Shown one piece after another: positions 51,146-62,026 of a stretch of 64,000 nt of DNA. The translations under genes were made by a program, and so were the position numbers. Within the stretch, counting starts at the first letter, position 1. Each line of letters opens with the position of its first letter. Under the pieces are notes generated by a model that worked only from the letters and a program-made list of their open reading frames with translations, did no database searches and was not told the DNA's origin. Source of the stretch: Immersiella caudata (taxonomy: Eukaryota > Ascomycota > Sordariomycetes > Sordariales > Lasiosphaeriaceae); NCBI GenBank assembly GCA_030512335.1, contig JAULSU010000002.1, forward strand, positions 2,232,001 to 2,296,000, read 5' to 3'.

Positions 51146-52781
51146 ATGGTGACGCTTGAAGATGTGCTCGATTCGGGCATGCTGAAGAAGCCTTCGTACG
51201 TCTCGCTTTGAACTGCCCCTCACGCAGTTGTTCAATTGCTAACTCTGAGAACAGCGAAGATGAGCCCGAAGTGCTGGAGCGCAGCGATTCCGACTACCAC
51301 CCCCTCCACACATTTACTCTGGGGAAGGACCTACAATATCGACAACAATTTGCCGACATATACTTCTTGCGCCTAACTAAGATCAAACCTGCCGTTGAGG
51401 AGATTGCCAGCATCGCTTGGGAGGGGACCGTCATCGGCGGCGAGACAGCCAAAAGGGTGGAGAGGGTGTTGGATGTCCGCCAGGGCGAGCTGTGCTGGGT
51501 TGCCGGCACTGTCTACGTGGACATGCCCCTCAAGCCTAACATTCTTGAGGATGTGTCCAAGGACCGTTGGATATCAGCTCCCTCAACGGCGCAGCACTAC
51601 TTCTCCGATGACGGCCGAGACGCGGTGATGCTGGAAGACGATTCAGGCCGCATCCGGCTCGTCGGAAGCGTCCTAAAGTCCCACATCCTCGTGACGGGTT
51701 GTATCATCGCAGCCATGGGAACGGAGAACATCAACGGCGAGTTCGACGTTATCGACATACAGATAGCTGACCTCCCCCCCCAACCTGGCCGCTGGGAGCT
51801 CTCCAAGCCCTCACAAAACGACACCAAAAAGGAGCCCAAACCTAAAAGCGAAGACGTCGAAATGTCCGGCAGCCCCTCCGCGGCCCCATCCAAGAAAATA
51901 GCGTTCGTCTCCGGTCTCGAATTTTCCGGCACTGACACCTCCCACGCCATGGACCTCAACCTCCTCCTCGAGTTCCTCCTCGGCGACGTCGTGGATCCCG
52001 CCACCCAAGCCGAACTCTCCCAAATCAGCCGCCTCATAATCGCCGGCAACTCCATCGCCTCCGAGGCCAAAGAACACCCTGCCGAAGACCCGGCCGAGAG
52101 GAAATCCGCCCACAAAAAATACGGCTACGACAGCTCCTCCTACAACCCCCTCCCCTCCCAGCTCCTCGACAAATTCCTCTCTGAGCTCCTCCCCAGCATG
52201 CCCATCACCCTCCTCCCTGGCGCACACGACCCGGCCAACGCAAGCTACCCCCAACAGCCCATCCACGCTGCCATGTTCCCCAAAGCAAGAGCCTACACGG
52301 TGCTCCCCGGCTCCACAGAACCCGGATGGCTTGACACAGTGACGAACCCGTGGGAAGGTGAGGTTGAAGGGTGGAGGTTCCTCGGCACAGGTGGTCAAAA
52401 CCTCGACGACATGTGCAAGTACGTTCCCGACAACAATAGATTGGGCCTGATGGAGGCCATGTGCAGGTGGCGATGCTCCGCGCCTACTGCCCCTGACACA
52501 CTGTGTACGTTTTGATCACATTGCCCCTATTTCATTTGTTTACATCTGCTGACTGAGTACCAGGGGCGTACCCATTCCAAGACGACGAACCATTCGTCAT
52601 GAAGAAGTGCCCACACCTGTACTTTGTCGGATGCCAGCCAGAGTTCGGGACGCGGGTGATTCAAGGGCCAGACGGGCAAATGGTGAGGTTAATTGCAGTG
52701 CCGTCATTTGCAGCAACCCGCGAGATAATTTTGGTGGACACAGAAACTCTCGACGTTTCCAGAGTGAAAATAGCTACATAG
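51146..52781 (+). CDS. POL31: DNA polymerase delta subunit 2 (Pol31/Cdc1)
   Basis: Second subunit of DNA polymerase delta, bridging the catalytic subunit and Pol32. Exons are 51146..51195, 51255..52504 and 52564..52781 (505 aa). The N-terminal part holds the OB-fold region (HTFTLGKDLQYRQQFADIYFLRL; DVRQGELCWVAGTVYVDM). The C-terminal part is the inactive calcineurin-like phosphoesterase fold of B-subunits (KIAFVSGLEFSG; LPGAHDPANASYPQQPIH). The junction LGLMEAMCRWRCSAPTAPDTL-WAYPFQDDEPF matches the family, then CPHLYFVGCQPEFGT. A Lys/Ser/Pro linker of about 25 residues separates the halves. Yeast Pol31 is 487 aa. Confidence 0.93.
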
Positions 52782-53186
52782 ATCACGCGTGGATCGAACC
52801 CTGGTAGCATCTGTGTCTATTTCCTGGTTGGTCAACCTCTCAACGACTATCTACCTGACTAATGAGGATGATTGCTTCCTGTGACCTACACTCCAATGAC
52901 GGTATCTTTTTGTCGCATCGCAACTCCTCGCTCCATAAGCCAGCGCAAATATCTAGCCCAGGTATCCGCTCGTATCCATCGGTCCTTTTTGCTCGCGTCC
53001 GCAAATGCCATATATATGGCGACGAAAACTGCCATGAAGGTAGGCCGATGCCCATGTGCCCCAACGCCACGCTCCTTATGTCATACATATCCTGACATAA
53101 ACCAAAGTCAAAAGCATTCTTAGCCCCGAAACCTCGCACCCCAATACGCTGGTTAAACCACCGCCTTGTGATTATTTCCGCCGCTT
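52782..53186. other. Convergent 3' intergenic region
   Basis: 405 bp between the 3' ends of Pol31 and the F-box-like gene. A tRNA-like T-loop string near 52788 has no matching cloverleaf. Terminators presumed. Confidence 0.55.
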
Positions 53187-55088
53187 CTACTCCTCGTCCT
53201 TGTCCACGCCGGTGAGGTAATTGCGGTAAGCAACATAGGCCCGCACCTTCTCTCTGTTGAACGTCATGAGACAAATTCGGTGCTCCTCGACGTATGGTTC
53301 CTCACCCCCGCCCTCAAACATACGGGCTAAACGAAGCCGGTGCTCCCGTCGACGGTCTTCCGCGACTTCATGGTCCTCCCACCAGCCCTTCTCGACGGCC
53401 TCGTCTGTCGCGGTGCAAGCCCCCACGATTCGCTTGCGCAACGAGGACAATGCATTCTCGGCAGCCATTCCCAGAGCCTCGCGCTGCTCTTGGATGATCG
53501 GGTCCTCCAAGAGCAGATCGCCAGCAAGCCCATGCTTGCGTCGCGACGCCAGGTGGCTTGGGTGGTAACGGAGGTCGATAGTGGTCTCTAGATGGCGAGT
53601 GGTCTCATCATCGTCCTCCTCTTCCTCGGCGTCCTCGTCATCCTCATCTTGGATTCTCTGGACATGCAGATTGATGCGGATGAAACTGGTGTTGATGGCT
53701 CTCAATGCCATCATCACGTCATGGCCATCCCCGAAGAACTTGACAATGCTCAGAGACCGATCAAAGGTGCTGTCGGTCGACTTTCCCCCATCCTGGCTGC
53801 TAGAGCTGGCGTCGTTCCACTCGGGCGAAATGGTGATGGTGAGTGTGTGAAGACGGATTTGCTCAGTGCAAGAGGGCGTATGCGAAGCCTTGCGGCGAAT
53901 GAGCTTGACTTCAGAGCCGTTGACCAGCGACTTGAGGGCGAGGGCCATGAGTTGCTCGTAGGGGGCTTCTTTACGGTTGTTCTCAAGCTCAAGGCTCATG
54001 TACCTAAAAAGATGTCCATACTTGACGAAGTTGATGCTGCCAGCGGTATTGGCGCCACGCCGGCACTTGTTCCAAGCGGTAAGTATATTGACGTCACGAA
54101 GCTTGTACAAGAAGGTATTCTCCGAGTACAGCACGCGAGCGCCTTCTTCGTGTGCTTGCTTGCACACGCCCAGGATCCGAGCATCGATGAAAGTCTCGGT
54201 CTCTTCATCAGCAGGTCGGTTGCGACCACCACGGCGTCCTCGGCGTGTGGTTCCGCGGGTTGACTCTGTCCAAAGACCCATGACTGAAATTGGCATCTGG
54301 GACACCAGCAGATGTCGATAGATCTCGTTTCTCAGGTTGACAGGGAAGCTCTTGAAGAAGAAGTCCACCGGAAGGGTGCTTGTCGTCTGGGAAGTCTTCG
54401 CCACCGCCTGCTTCGCCCTGACCTGCAGAGCTTGCCGCTCTGGCTGCTGGGGTGCAGGCCCAACTTGCTGAATGGCTCGCTCAGCCTGTGCCTCTTGTTG
54501 TCGCTCCGCAGCCTGCTGTAAAAGCCGAAGCTGTTGGTCCCCTCTCTCTGGACGTCTGAGTGTCGTTGGGATTGGTCTATTATGCGACGTCTTGGGCTTC
54601 TTCGCCGGTGGCATGGGAACTCTCGGGGGACCTTGGTTGTCGTTTTCGTCGACATGCACAGCAGCCGACACATCCCTCTTGCGTCCGAAGAATTGGCGAG
54701 GAGGTGCAATCTCCTTGACATCCTCATCGCGGTTGCCTCCCCAAGAGGTCGTCCGCATACCAGGGCGCTCTATTGAAGTGTCTAGGACGGCTGCTGGCGG
54801 GTGTCGCTTGGTGACGCGGGTGATGACAACATCATCATCCTGCTCTTGCGCAGCTGTGCTAGTTGCAGACCCCAGGCCACCAAGCCACTTCTCAACACCT
54901 AGGTATGCCTTGGTATGTTTAAACCCAAGGATTCCGGGACGGTTGTGGGAGTTGGCTGCTGGCCCAAACGAACCACCAACTTGGGAGTGTGCCACGAGGG
55001 GCTGCTTCTGTTGCTTCATAGCCATCTCAGCTGACGGATCCGGATTGGGGACCCTGCCGTTCATGTTAGAACTATCTCCATCAGACAT
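53187..55088 (-). CDS. F-box-like fungal protein, unknown substrate
   Basis: 633 aa, single exon as modelled. The first 240 residues are disordered with a glutamine-rich segment (QQLRLLQQAAERQQEAQAE). Then comes a motif typical of fungal F-box-like/2EXR proteins, VDFFFKSFPVNLRNEIYRHL (about residue 265), followed by DARILGVCKQAHEEGARVLYSENTF, which in such proteins follows the box. An acidic stretch (DEDDEDAEEEEDDDE) lies near residue 510, and the end is charged and helical. It may be a substrate receptor for an SCF ubiquitin ligase, but F-box-like domains in fungi often lack known partners. The true start is probably the ATG at 55088 (MSDGDSSNMNGR). Confidence 0.75.
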   Translation of the reverse strand: MSDGDSSNMNGRVPNPDPSAEMAMKQQKQPLVAHSQVGGSFGPAANSHNRPGILGFKHTKAYLGVEKWLGGLGSATSTAAQEQDDDVVITRVTKRHPPAAVLDTSIERPGMRTTSWGGNRDEDVKEIAPPRQFFGRKRDVSAAVHVDENDNQGPPRVPMPPAKKPKTSHNRPIPTTLRRPERGDQQLRLLQQAAERQQEAQAERAIQQVGPAPQQPERQALQVRAKQAVAKTSQTTSTLPVDFFFKSFPVNLRNEIYRHLLVSQMPISVMGLWTESTRGTTRRGRRGGRNRPADEETETFIDARILGVCKQAHEEGARVLYSENTFLYKLRDVNILTAWNKCRRGANTAGSINFVKYGHLFRYMSLELENNRKEAPYEQLMALALKSLVNGSEVKLIRRKASHTPSCTEQIRLHTLTITISPEWNDASSSSQDGGKSTDSTFDRSLSIVKFFGDGHDVMMALRAINTSFIRINLHVQRIQDEDDEDAEEEEDDDETTRHLETTIDLRYHPSHLASRRKHGLAGDLLLEDPIIQEQREALGMAAENALSSLRKRIVGACTATDEAVEKGWWEDHEVAEDRRREHRLRLARMFEGGGEEPYVEEHRICLMTFNREKVRAYVAYRNYLTGVDKDEE

Positions 55089-57709
55089 TGGCAAATGGCA
55101 TAGCCATTGCGTATCCCATTCCTTCGGTCACTTCACATTCTGGTGCTATCATTTCGACAGTGAGACGATGGGGGTAGGATGGGGGGAGGACAGAACAAAC
55201 AAAGACTTAAATTAACATTGCTGTGGTCGTGAAGGTGGGGGTGGGTAAGGGGGGGTTGTATGTTGCACGTCCTGAGAACTTACGCCATGCTGGCTCAGAC
55301 AGTGAAGGGATTGAGAGTGTCTTTGTGTGTGGCCTCAGGTCACCAGTGTGAATCTGGCGAGGTGAAGGCGAGCATGGAGAAACTGGGGAAAGAGGAGAGA
55401 GCAGAGAGATCCTGGAGTTCCAGGAAAGGCAGAGAAGGAAGTGGAGCACGAAGTGAACGCGAAGAAAGGACCCAATACGGGACGAAGCCCGGCGTTGGCG
55501 CGTCAACAAACACCAGCTTGATCGGACGACAGTTTCCGACCCTGGACAAGGTGTCAAGGTGGATGGCCATGTCTCCAATTCCTTAAATTTGTCCCGCAGA
55601 AGAACGCCATAAGCGGGACTTGTGTGAGGCGGCAAACGGAACGAGCAGTATGCGTAGGGAGGTTGGGAGAGGACAGTGAAGGGGGGGGGGGGAGTTGTGA
55701 GCTTTTACTTACGGGCCGGCGAGGTCGAAAGAGTCCGGCGAACGGCTCAAGTTTTCTCAAGTGTCTGATATGCCCCGATACCCCAGGCGAACTGATGTAG
55801 GCGTTGCTAAAGTGTCAGCTCTCGAGAGTGCGGATTGGGAAGAAATGGTCGTCTGAAGATGTTGAGGGGCAACCAATTGAGCGGCTGCGTTTACTATCGC
55901 TGCTCTTTATTTACCACGATCTTAGCCTGTGTATTGGCAGTAAATTCGAGGGCGAGCAATGAGGCCGGGTGAAGGGGATGACGAGAGTTGTGAGGTCGTG
56001 TTTTGTCGGAGTTTTCAGGAAATGCTAGGCGGGAATAAAGGGAAGGATACTCGCTGCTCCGCGATGGAAAGAGTCTGATAATATTGGTGAAGATTTCTCC
56101 ACTCCAAGCCAGCGAAATTAGATCTCTCTGATCTGGTGATGCTTTCGTCACGCCCAAGGTAGGCTGGTGATGTCAAGTGGAGTGGTGGAGAGGAGGAAAC
56201 TGCGAAGGCCAAACAGCATCAAGGCGAGAAATCACACGCTGGCTAAAAATTGGACAGAAAATCGAGCTCAAGCTGCGAAATTGATCTTGTTGGGAGATTG
56301 CGCTCTTGCTCTTGCCGGATGAAAAATAAATTTCGTCACAAGGAGCCGCTTTTCAGTGAAGTTGAAAACGCAACTCAGCAATGCCCATAACGAAACACAA
56401 CGAAGATGTCGAAATTTCTTCTGCGAGAGGCAAAGCGGTTGAGCTCGACGCTGACATCCTATTGCAACTACCTAACGACTGCCCGACTCTAATTTCTTCT
56501 TCAAAGTCTGCGCGGATCTCATCTACATCATCGAGTCTTCTCCCTTTACTGACCTGTTTTCTTACCGCTGTATTGTTCTGGTACCGCAGCTTTTATGGAT
56601 GTAGAGAATAGGGTCTTCAACCCCATCCGAAAGGGGTCGTGGCATCTCGATATCTTGATTTCGGATCCCTTAGTTGTTGAGAACATGCAGCCGGCCGTAA
56701 CCAACACCATTGACCTCCAGGCAAACTGCTCAAAATGATGATGATGATGTGGTTGTTGTTGTTCTTGTTGTTGTTGTTGATTGCTGCTTCGCCCCTGATC
56801 CCATAGTTTTGGCGAAAAGGGGTGACAGCGGAACCTGTGCTCAGCTTCATGCCATTGAACGCCAAAACAGGTTAGGCAGACCGTTGGGGCATTCTCCTTA
56901 CATTAAATGCTTCACCATTCTTTCCCCAACTCCGTCAACTCCGATCAGCCCTTCAATTGACAACCAACCGCAAGGATGTTGCCAGTGGCAAGATCTAGCC
57001 TTGCACCTTCCTAGAAAAAATCTAGAACTCTGGAACAATCTAGAAGTTCTGTTCTGCGTAAAAACTGCAGGTCAAAATCCTCCACTGTGACCCCCCTGAA
57101 TGCCAAGTCTCATCGGCACAGGTCGCTGACTGTAGGTTGCCAACGAAGGGCGGAAAGGCGGAGCCCCACCGCTCCGGTTGTCGGTCCCGCGTGTCAACGG
57201 CGCCCTATGGTTACCATCGGGTTTGCATTGGCAGGCCCGCCGGCTTCCACACCGACCTAAAGTCTGTTCGTTCCCGAGTTACCAGCTTCCGTACGTGGCG
57301 CACCCTGCGTGTGATCCGCATCGGACCTTGGCAACAGAGTCTAGGCAAGGGGGCAGGTTCCAGTCTCACCAAAGACTTAATAAGAACCAGCTCCCGTCCA
57401 GGTCATGAGTTACGATCCGAGAGAAAGCCTGACTCCTTTTTAGGTAATAGGTGCGAGATCACCCGACCTTCTCCGACTTCATCGTGTAATTCGATTCACA
57501 TCCCCGCATGTACACACAGCTCAATCAAAGCCGAGGGGCAAGGAGATAAGAAGCCAGCAACTCACGATTGTTTCATTGACTCAAAAGGGAGCTTTCATTT
57601 TCTTCTCCGACGAGCGACAGAGCCAATTGGCCACCTTTTCACCCTTGGACCCTCTCCTGCCCACCGGGGACAAAGAGCCGTTCCCCTCTCAGCGATCTCC
57701 AACTTCGAG
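55089..57709. other. Long divergent intergenic region with microsatellites
   Basis: 2.6 kb. Poly-G of 11-12 at 55681-55692 and a (GATGAT)/(GTT)n tract at 56735-56782 are visible. A 76-codon ATG frame (56381..56611, +) has one hydrophobic segment but no other support. Region 55200-56100 may be a long leader of the F-box-like gene. No gene called. Confidence 0.5.
56735..56782. repeat. GAT/GTT compound microsatellite
   Basis: Tandem GAT units run into tandem GTT units on the plus strand in non-coding DNA. Directly visible. Confidence 0.85.
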
Positions 57710-58915
57710 ATGGGCTCAGTCGCCGAACTACCTAAGCCATGGATCGAAACACCGCTCATCCGGTCGATACCTCTCTCCCGCGCCGCCGGCTGCAACATCT
57801 TCCTGAAGCTTGAGAACCTCCAGCCATCTGGTTCCTTCAAGTCTCGGTAAGCCGGGACCTATCCGCCCCTTGACCCTGAATCGACACCCGACTAATATCC
57901 TTACAGGGGTGTTGGCAATATGATGTTCCGGGCCGCGGCTGCGTATCCATCCCAAAACGTTCACTTCTTTTGCAGTTCCGAGGGCAACGCCGGTCTCGCC
58001 TGCGCAACTTCGGCGATTGCCCTTGGGGCCAAAGCCACCATCGTTGTGCCAGAGAGCGCCGCGCCTGCTGTGATCAAGCGCCTTCGTGATGTGCTCGGAG
58101 CCACAGTGGTGCAAACTGGGGAAAACTGGCCCGAGGCCGACGCATATCTTCGGACAGTGCTTCTCGCACCGGAAAACCAACCCCCTAACACAGTCGCCGT
58201 GTATGTCCCGCCCTTCGACCACCCCGAGTAAGTGCGATTGCTGCTGTTTTTAAACTCCTCCTCCACCTCCTGAGACATGCAAATATTGTCCCAGAACGGA
58301 AGTTAGTAGCTGACATCGACCACCAGTGTCTGGGCCGGCGCGGCGATCATGATCGATGAAATCGCGCTTCAGATGCCTCCGGTAACACCGGTGGATGCGA
58401 TAGTCTGCAGCGTCGGTGGCGGTGGGTTGTTAAACGGCGTGATGGAAGGTGTTGAGCGGCACGGCAAGCTGCTTGGACGGGGTGGTTTGCCGCCAAAGGT
58501 GCTGGCTCTCGAGACAGTTGGCGCAGATAGCTTGAACGCAAGCGTTCGCGCTGGGGAGCACGTCAAACTTCCGGCCATCACATCGATCGCAAAGTCGCTC
58601 GGGGCGACGAGAGTTTCGGCCAAGTCGTGGGAGTGGGCGACGACGCGTGAGAACTTGATCAGCACCACAGTAACCGATGCCGAGGCTGCCCTAGCTTGCG
58701 TGAGGTTTCTTGATGATATGCGCGTCTTGGTGGAACCGGCTTGCGGCGCGACAGTCGTAACGGCGTACAACGGCGATCTGAAGCGACACGTAGGGAAAGG
58801 TCTCAGCGATGAGGAGTGGGCGACGAGAAACGTGGTTTTGGTGGTCTGTGGTGGATCGAACGCGAATCTGGATGTCCTCCAGGAGTACCGGGAGACCTAC
58901 AGCACCCAGGTCTGA
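57710..58915 (+). CDS. L-serine/threonine dehydratase, PLP-dependent
   Basis: Fold-type II PLP enzyme that deaminates L-serine (and often L-threonine) to pyruvate (or 2-oxobutyrate) and ammonia. Exons are 57710..57846, 57907..58227 and 58327..58915 (348 aa). The PLP lysine is in SGSFKSRGVGNM, across the first junction; the phosphate-binding loop is SVGGGGLLNGVM; the C-terminal motif VVCGGSNANLDVLQEY is typical. There is no C-terminal ACT domain, so it is the short serine-dehydratase type and not the isoleucine-pathway threonine deaminase. The frame is open upstream of the ATG for 190 codons by chance. Intron 2 (99 nt) is a family C introner-like element. The stop lies only 39 bp from the convergent Nat9 stop. 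Confidence 0.92.
58228..58326 (+). mobile_element. Introner-like element, family C copy 2 (serine dehydratase intron 2)
   Basis: 99-nt intron, GTAAGT donor, CACCAG acceptor, phase 2. Its last 73 nt match the cotransporter intron at 38411-38530 at 63 positions without gaps; shared blocks include ACTCCTCCTCCACCTCC, CATGCAAAT and GTAGCTGA. Confidence 0.85.
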
Positions 58916-58954
58916 GGGGTGGAGGCTGATTCGGCGCTGATTTTGTTTTTGATT

Positions 58955-59788
58955 TTAGCGGTCGTTGGTCTCGCGTGCGACCGCATCGTCGCCGCCTCTC
59001 GCATACTGTAATTCAAGGTACCCTTCGGGAATTGCTTCGATGACGCGGCCGAACTCTCGCAGCACCAGCTTCACCTCTCCAAAGTAGTTGACGTCGCCTT
59101 CCTGACTGAAGCCCAAGCCCTGGAACAGTTTGATGCTCCCCATATTCTCGGCCTTGATCTTGACCATCAGCATCTTCAGTTTGGGGACCCCCTTCCGTTC
59201 CCCATCTTGCGCCCGCGCATACTCATCCAGCACACTCTCCAAGTTACGAAAGATGTACTGCAGAAACGCCATCACCACCCCCTTTCCGATCCCCTTGCCT
59301 CGATCCTTCACATCCGCAATCATGATGTCCACCTCTCCAACACAGCCATCCTCGCTGTCGTCATCATCGTCATCCGGATAAACAAAAAAGTTCACATCCC
59401 CTACCATCTTCCCATCCGCATCCGCGTCACCTGCTTTCACGTGGCCTGTCCCCGGATCGGCAAGGGGCTGACAGATGATGAATGTTAACTTATCGTGGGA
59501 TGCACGCCAGGATTCTTGGTTCTCGTATTCCTCTTCGAGGGTCAGTCTGTCCGAGGCGGTGGCTTGTTGGATCGCCTGAGGGTTGTTAGTCGGGTAAACC
59601 ACTCTTAAAAGGGGCAGGTAAATACAGGGTCTTCCATCCAGGTGTGGTATTTGAGGACATGGCGGTGCTCATAGGGGACGAGCATGGCGCGGCAGGTGGA
59701 GATTGCTGTTTGTGTGGAAAGAGGATTGTAAGTCTGAGGCCCGGCTTTGAGGAGGGAAATAAGTACCTGTGGATTCGTTTAGCTTCAT
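58955..59788 (-). CDS. NAT9: GNAT N-acetyltransferase Nat9-like
   Basis: GCN5-related acetyltransferase of the NAT9 group, using acetyl-CoA; the substrate is not settled (tubulin and microtubules in animals). Exons are 59788..59767, 59705..59626 and 59575..58955 (240 aa), with introns of 61 and 50 nt. The start MKLNESTAISTCRAMLVPYE and HVLKYHTWMEDP match the family, then SDRLTLEEEYENQESWR. Acetyl-CoA motif A is DRGKGIGKGVVMAFLQYIF; LFQGLGFSQEGDVNYFGEV is the conserved end. An acidic insert (DDDDDDSED) interrupts the sheet region. Two exons are too short for ordinary ORF scanning. Confidence 0.92.
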
Positions 59789-60117
59789 TTTGGTGGTGGT
59801 TTGCTGAGAGGTCGTGTGTTGTGTTGAATGAGTTGCTTGTGTTGCCTCAAAACGGGAAGAACTATGCCTAAGAATCGAGCCTAAGCCGAAATCGCCGTGG
59901 TGGGGCTCAGATGCGCTACGAACACAAAATATCAACTCACCCTGGGGATTCCAAGGCACGCAATCGCAATTCTAAAAGATGGAATATTCTGTCTCTATTC
60001 AACTCGAAGCCGGGGTATCTCAATTCCGAAGGTGATGCACGGAGAGGTAGGAGATGGGTATTTTACATGTATTCTGTACAAGGCTTTTGTCGTAGCTTCG
60101 GTGGGCGGGGACTGGTA
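59789..60117. other. Intergenic region between tandem minus-strand genes
   Basis: 329 bp between the synthetase stop and the Nat9 start. Promoter and terminator expected; nothing else seen. Confidence 0.55.
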
Positions 60118-62026
60118 TTATCCTTCCAGCAGCCGAGGAAAGATGCCGCTCCATTGCCCCTTTTCAACGGCCACGAGGGGGGACCCGTAGTCAAAATCGG
60201 TGTATGGCTTTGCATGCTCGAGTGTCCTCTTGCTCTTGAAGACGCCGAGGGCGTCGAGCACCTCGGCTGCCTTTGTGGGCATAAATGGTTGCAGAAGGAT
60301 TGCTGTGATTCGGATGTTCTCCGCCGCCATGAAGATAGTCCTGTGAAGAAGCTCCTCGCTTTCTGGGTTGCCCGAGTCCTTTGCCAGAACCCATGGTTTG
60401 GTCTTGTCAATGAGCTGGTTTGTCTGCGGCAGTCTTCGAGTTAGCATCCCGCAAGTTTGGTACATGGCCGATACACTACCCACCATGTTGACGTTGTCCA
60501 TCAAGTATTGCAAGGCTCCAGAAAGGTTTAAATCTTGCATGCGCATGCCCACAACCCGCGCAACAGAGCTCATGCTCACATGAAGAGGGATGAACACCTC
60601 GTGAAAGGACGTGTTGGCGATGGGTGCGAGAAGGCCACCGAACGCATTGGGGCCTTCGAACTTGGCACCCTCAAACTTCACCGCTGTTCGCAGATTCCAG
60701 CTCTTCGACACTGCCACACGACCGGTCAAATTACCAAGGCCGCCCTGGAGGTGTTTCTTGTACCTCTGTGATATCATGTTGTTGTTATAGTCAGCGTCGT
60801 CGGAAATGCCGCCGTCGTAAACCATGTAAAACCGCATCGTGTCTACACCCCATCGATCCATGGCGAACATGGGATTGACAACGTTGCCAATCGACTTTGA
60901 CATCTTCTTGCGATCCATCGTCCAGTGTGCGTGGCTGAGGATCTGCTTGGGGAGGGGTAGATCTAGGGCAAGGAGGAGCGCAGGCCAGTATACGCAATGG
61001 AACCGAAGAATATCCTTACCAATGACATGAACGTCGGCCGGCCACCCACCCTCACTCTCGCGACCTGGAGCCCACGCGGGAAAGCCGGCTTGCGTGATGT
61101 AGTTGATCAGGGCGTCAACCCAGACATAGATCGTCTGACTGCTATCGTCGGGAACACGGATGCCCCAGCCAAGCCGCTCGGTTGGCCGTGAAATAGAAAG
61201 ATCCTCCAGGTTGTTCTTGACCCAATCCACCAGATGGTTCATCCGTGTGGCTGGAACAACCCATTCGGGGTTTTTGGAATAGAATTCTAGCAGCTTATCT
61301 TTCAGCGCCGTCATTCGGAAATGGTAGTTCATCTCCTCCGTCCACTCCACCTTGTTTCCCGTCTCGACTGAGGCCATGAAGACCTCTCCGGTGAAGGGAT
61401 CCTGCTTCTTCTCGATCTGGGACTCGGGGTAGAAGCACTCGTCACTGACGCAGTACCAGCCCGAATGCTTGCGCTTGTATATCAACCCCTTTTCCCGGAG
61501 CAAAAACCAAAAGTGTTCGACGGCTTGCACATGGTCCGTATCGGTGGTTCGAATGAAGCGGTCGAAGCTGACGCTCGCCTTTTGGGCCAATGCCTTGAAC
61601 TTAGCGGCATTCGCGTCGCAGAACTCCTTGGGCGCCATATCCTCCAAAGCAGCGGCCTTTTGCACCTTCATGCCGTGCTCGTCGGTTCCCGTGAGGAGGG
61701 TCGCCCGCTTCCCTTCCAATGCCTGCCATCGCTTCAGGACGTCGGCGAGGACCATCGAGTACATGTGGCCAACATGGGGGGCTGTAGAGTGGCGTTAGAA
61801 TGCGCGCGCATTGCAAGTCGGCCATGGAGCAAAACATACCCGCATTGACGTAAAAGATGGGCGTCGTGACATAGTACGGCTTCGCGGAGGTCGTTTGCGA
61901 TCTGGTAAATTGGCGGGACGCGACAGGAAGACTGCGGCAGGACCGGCAGATCCAATTCTTCGACAAACTTGACGCGACTTGCCGTCTCAGCGCCTGTCGA
62001 GCCGCAGAGAGCCTGATCGCTTCCAT
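60118..62026 (-). CDS. MSM1: Mitochondrial methionyl-tRNA synthetase
   Basis: Class I aminoacyl-tRNA synthetase that charges mitochondrial tRNA-Met. Exons are 62026..61840 and 61781..60118 (616 aa) with a 58-nt intron. The presequence MEAIRLSAARQALRRQVASS is basic and amphipathic, predicting mitochondrial import. The HIGH motif is PHVGH at the exon junction (FYVNAAPHVGHMYS); KMSKS appears as KKMSKSIGN. Other family motifs are LTGTDEHGMKV and YVWVDALINYI. There is no C-terminal tRNA-binding OB domain, as in other mitochondrial forms. The ATG at 62026 is the one that opens the presequence. Confidence 0.94.

Noticed and set aside
52780..52810. GGATCGAACC, resembling a tRNA T-loop on the minus strand
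   Set aside because: No 5-bp T stem, no D arm and no acceptor stem around it; it directly follows the Pol31 stop codon.
56381..56611. 76-codon ATG frame with one hydrophobic segment
   Set aside because: Isolated in non-coding DNA with no leader or 3' signals and no recognisable family; not enough support to call.
57137..57709. 190-codon open extension upstream of serine dehydratase
   Set aside because: No ATG in the extension; the family begins at the MGSVAELPKPW position.
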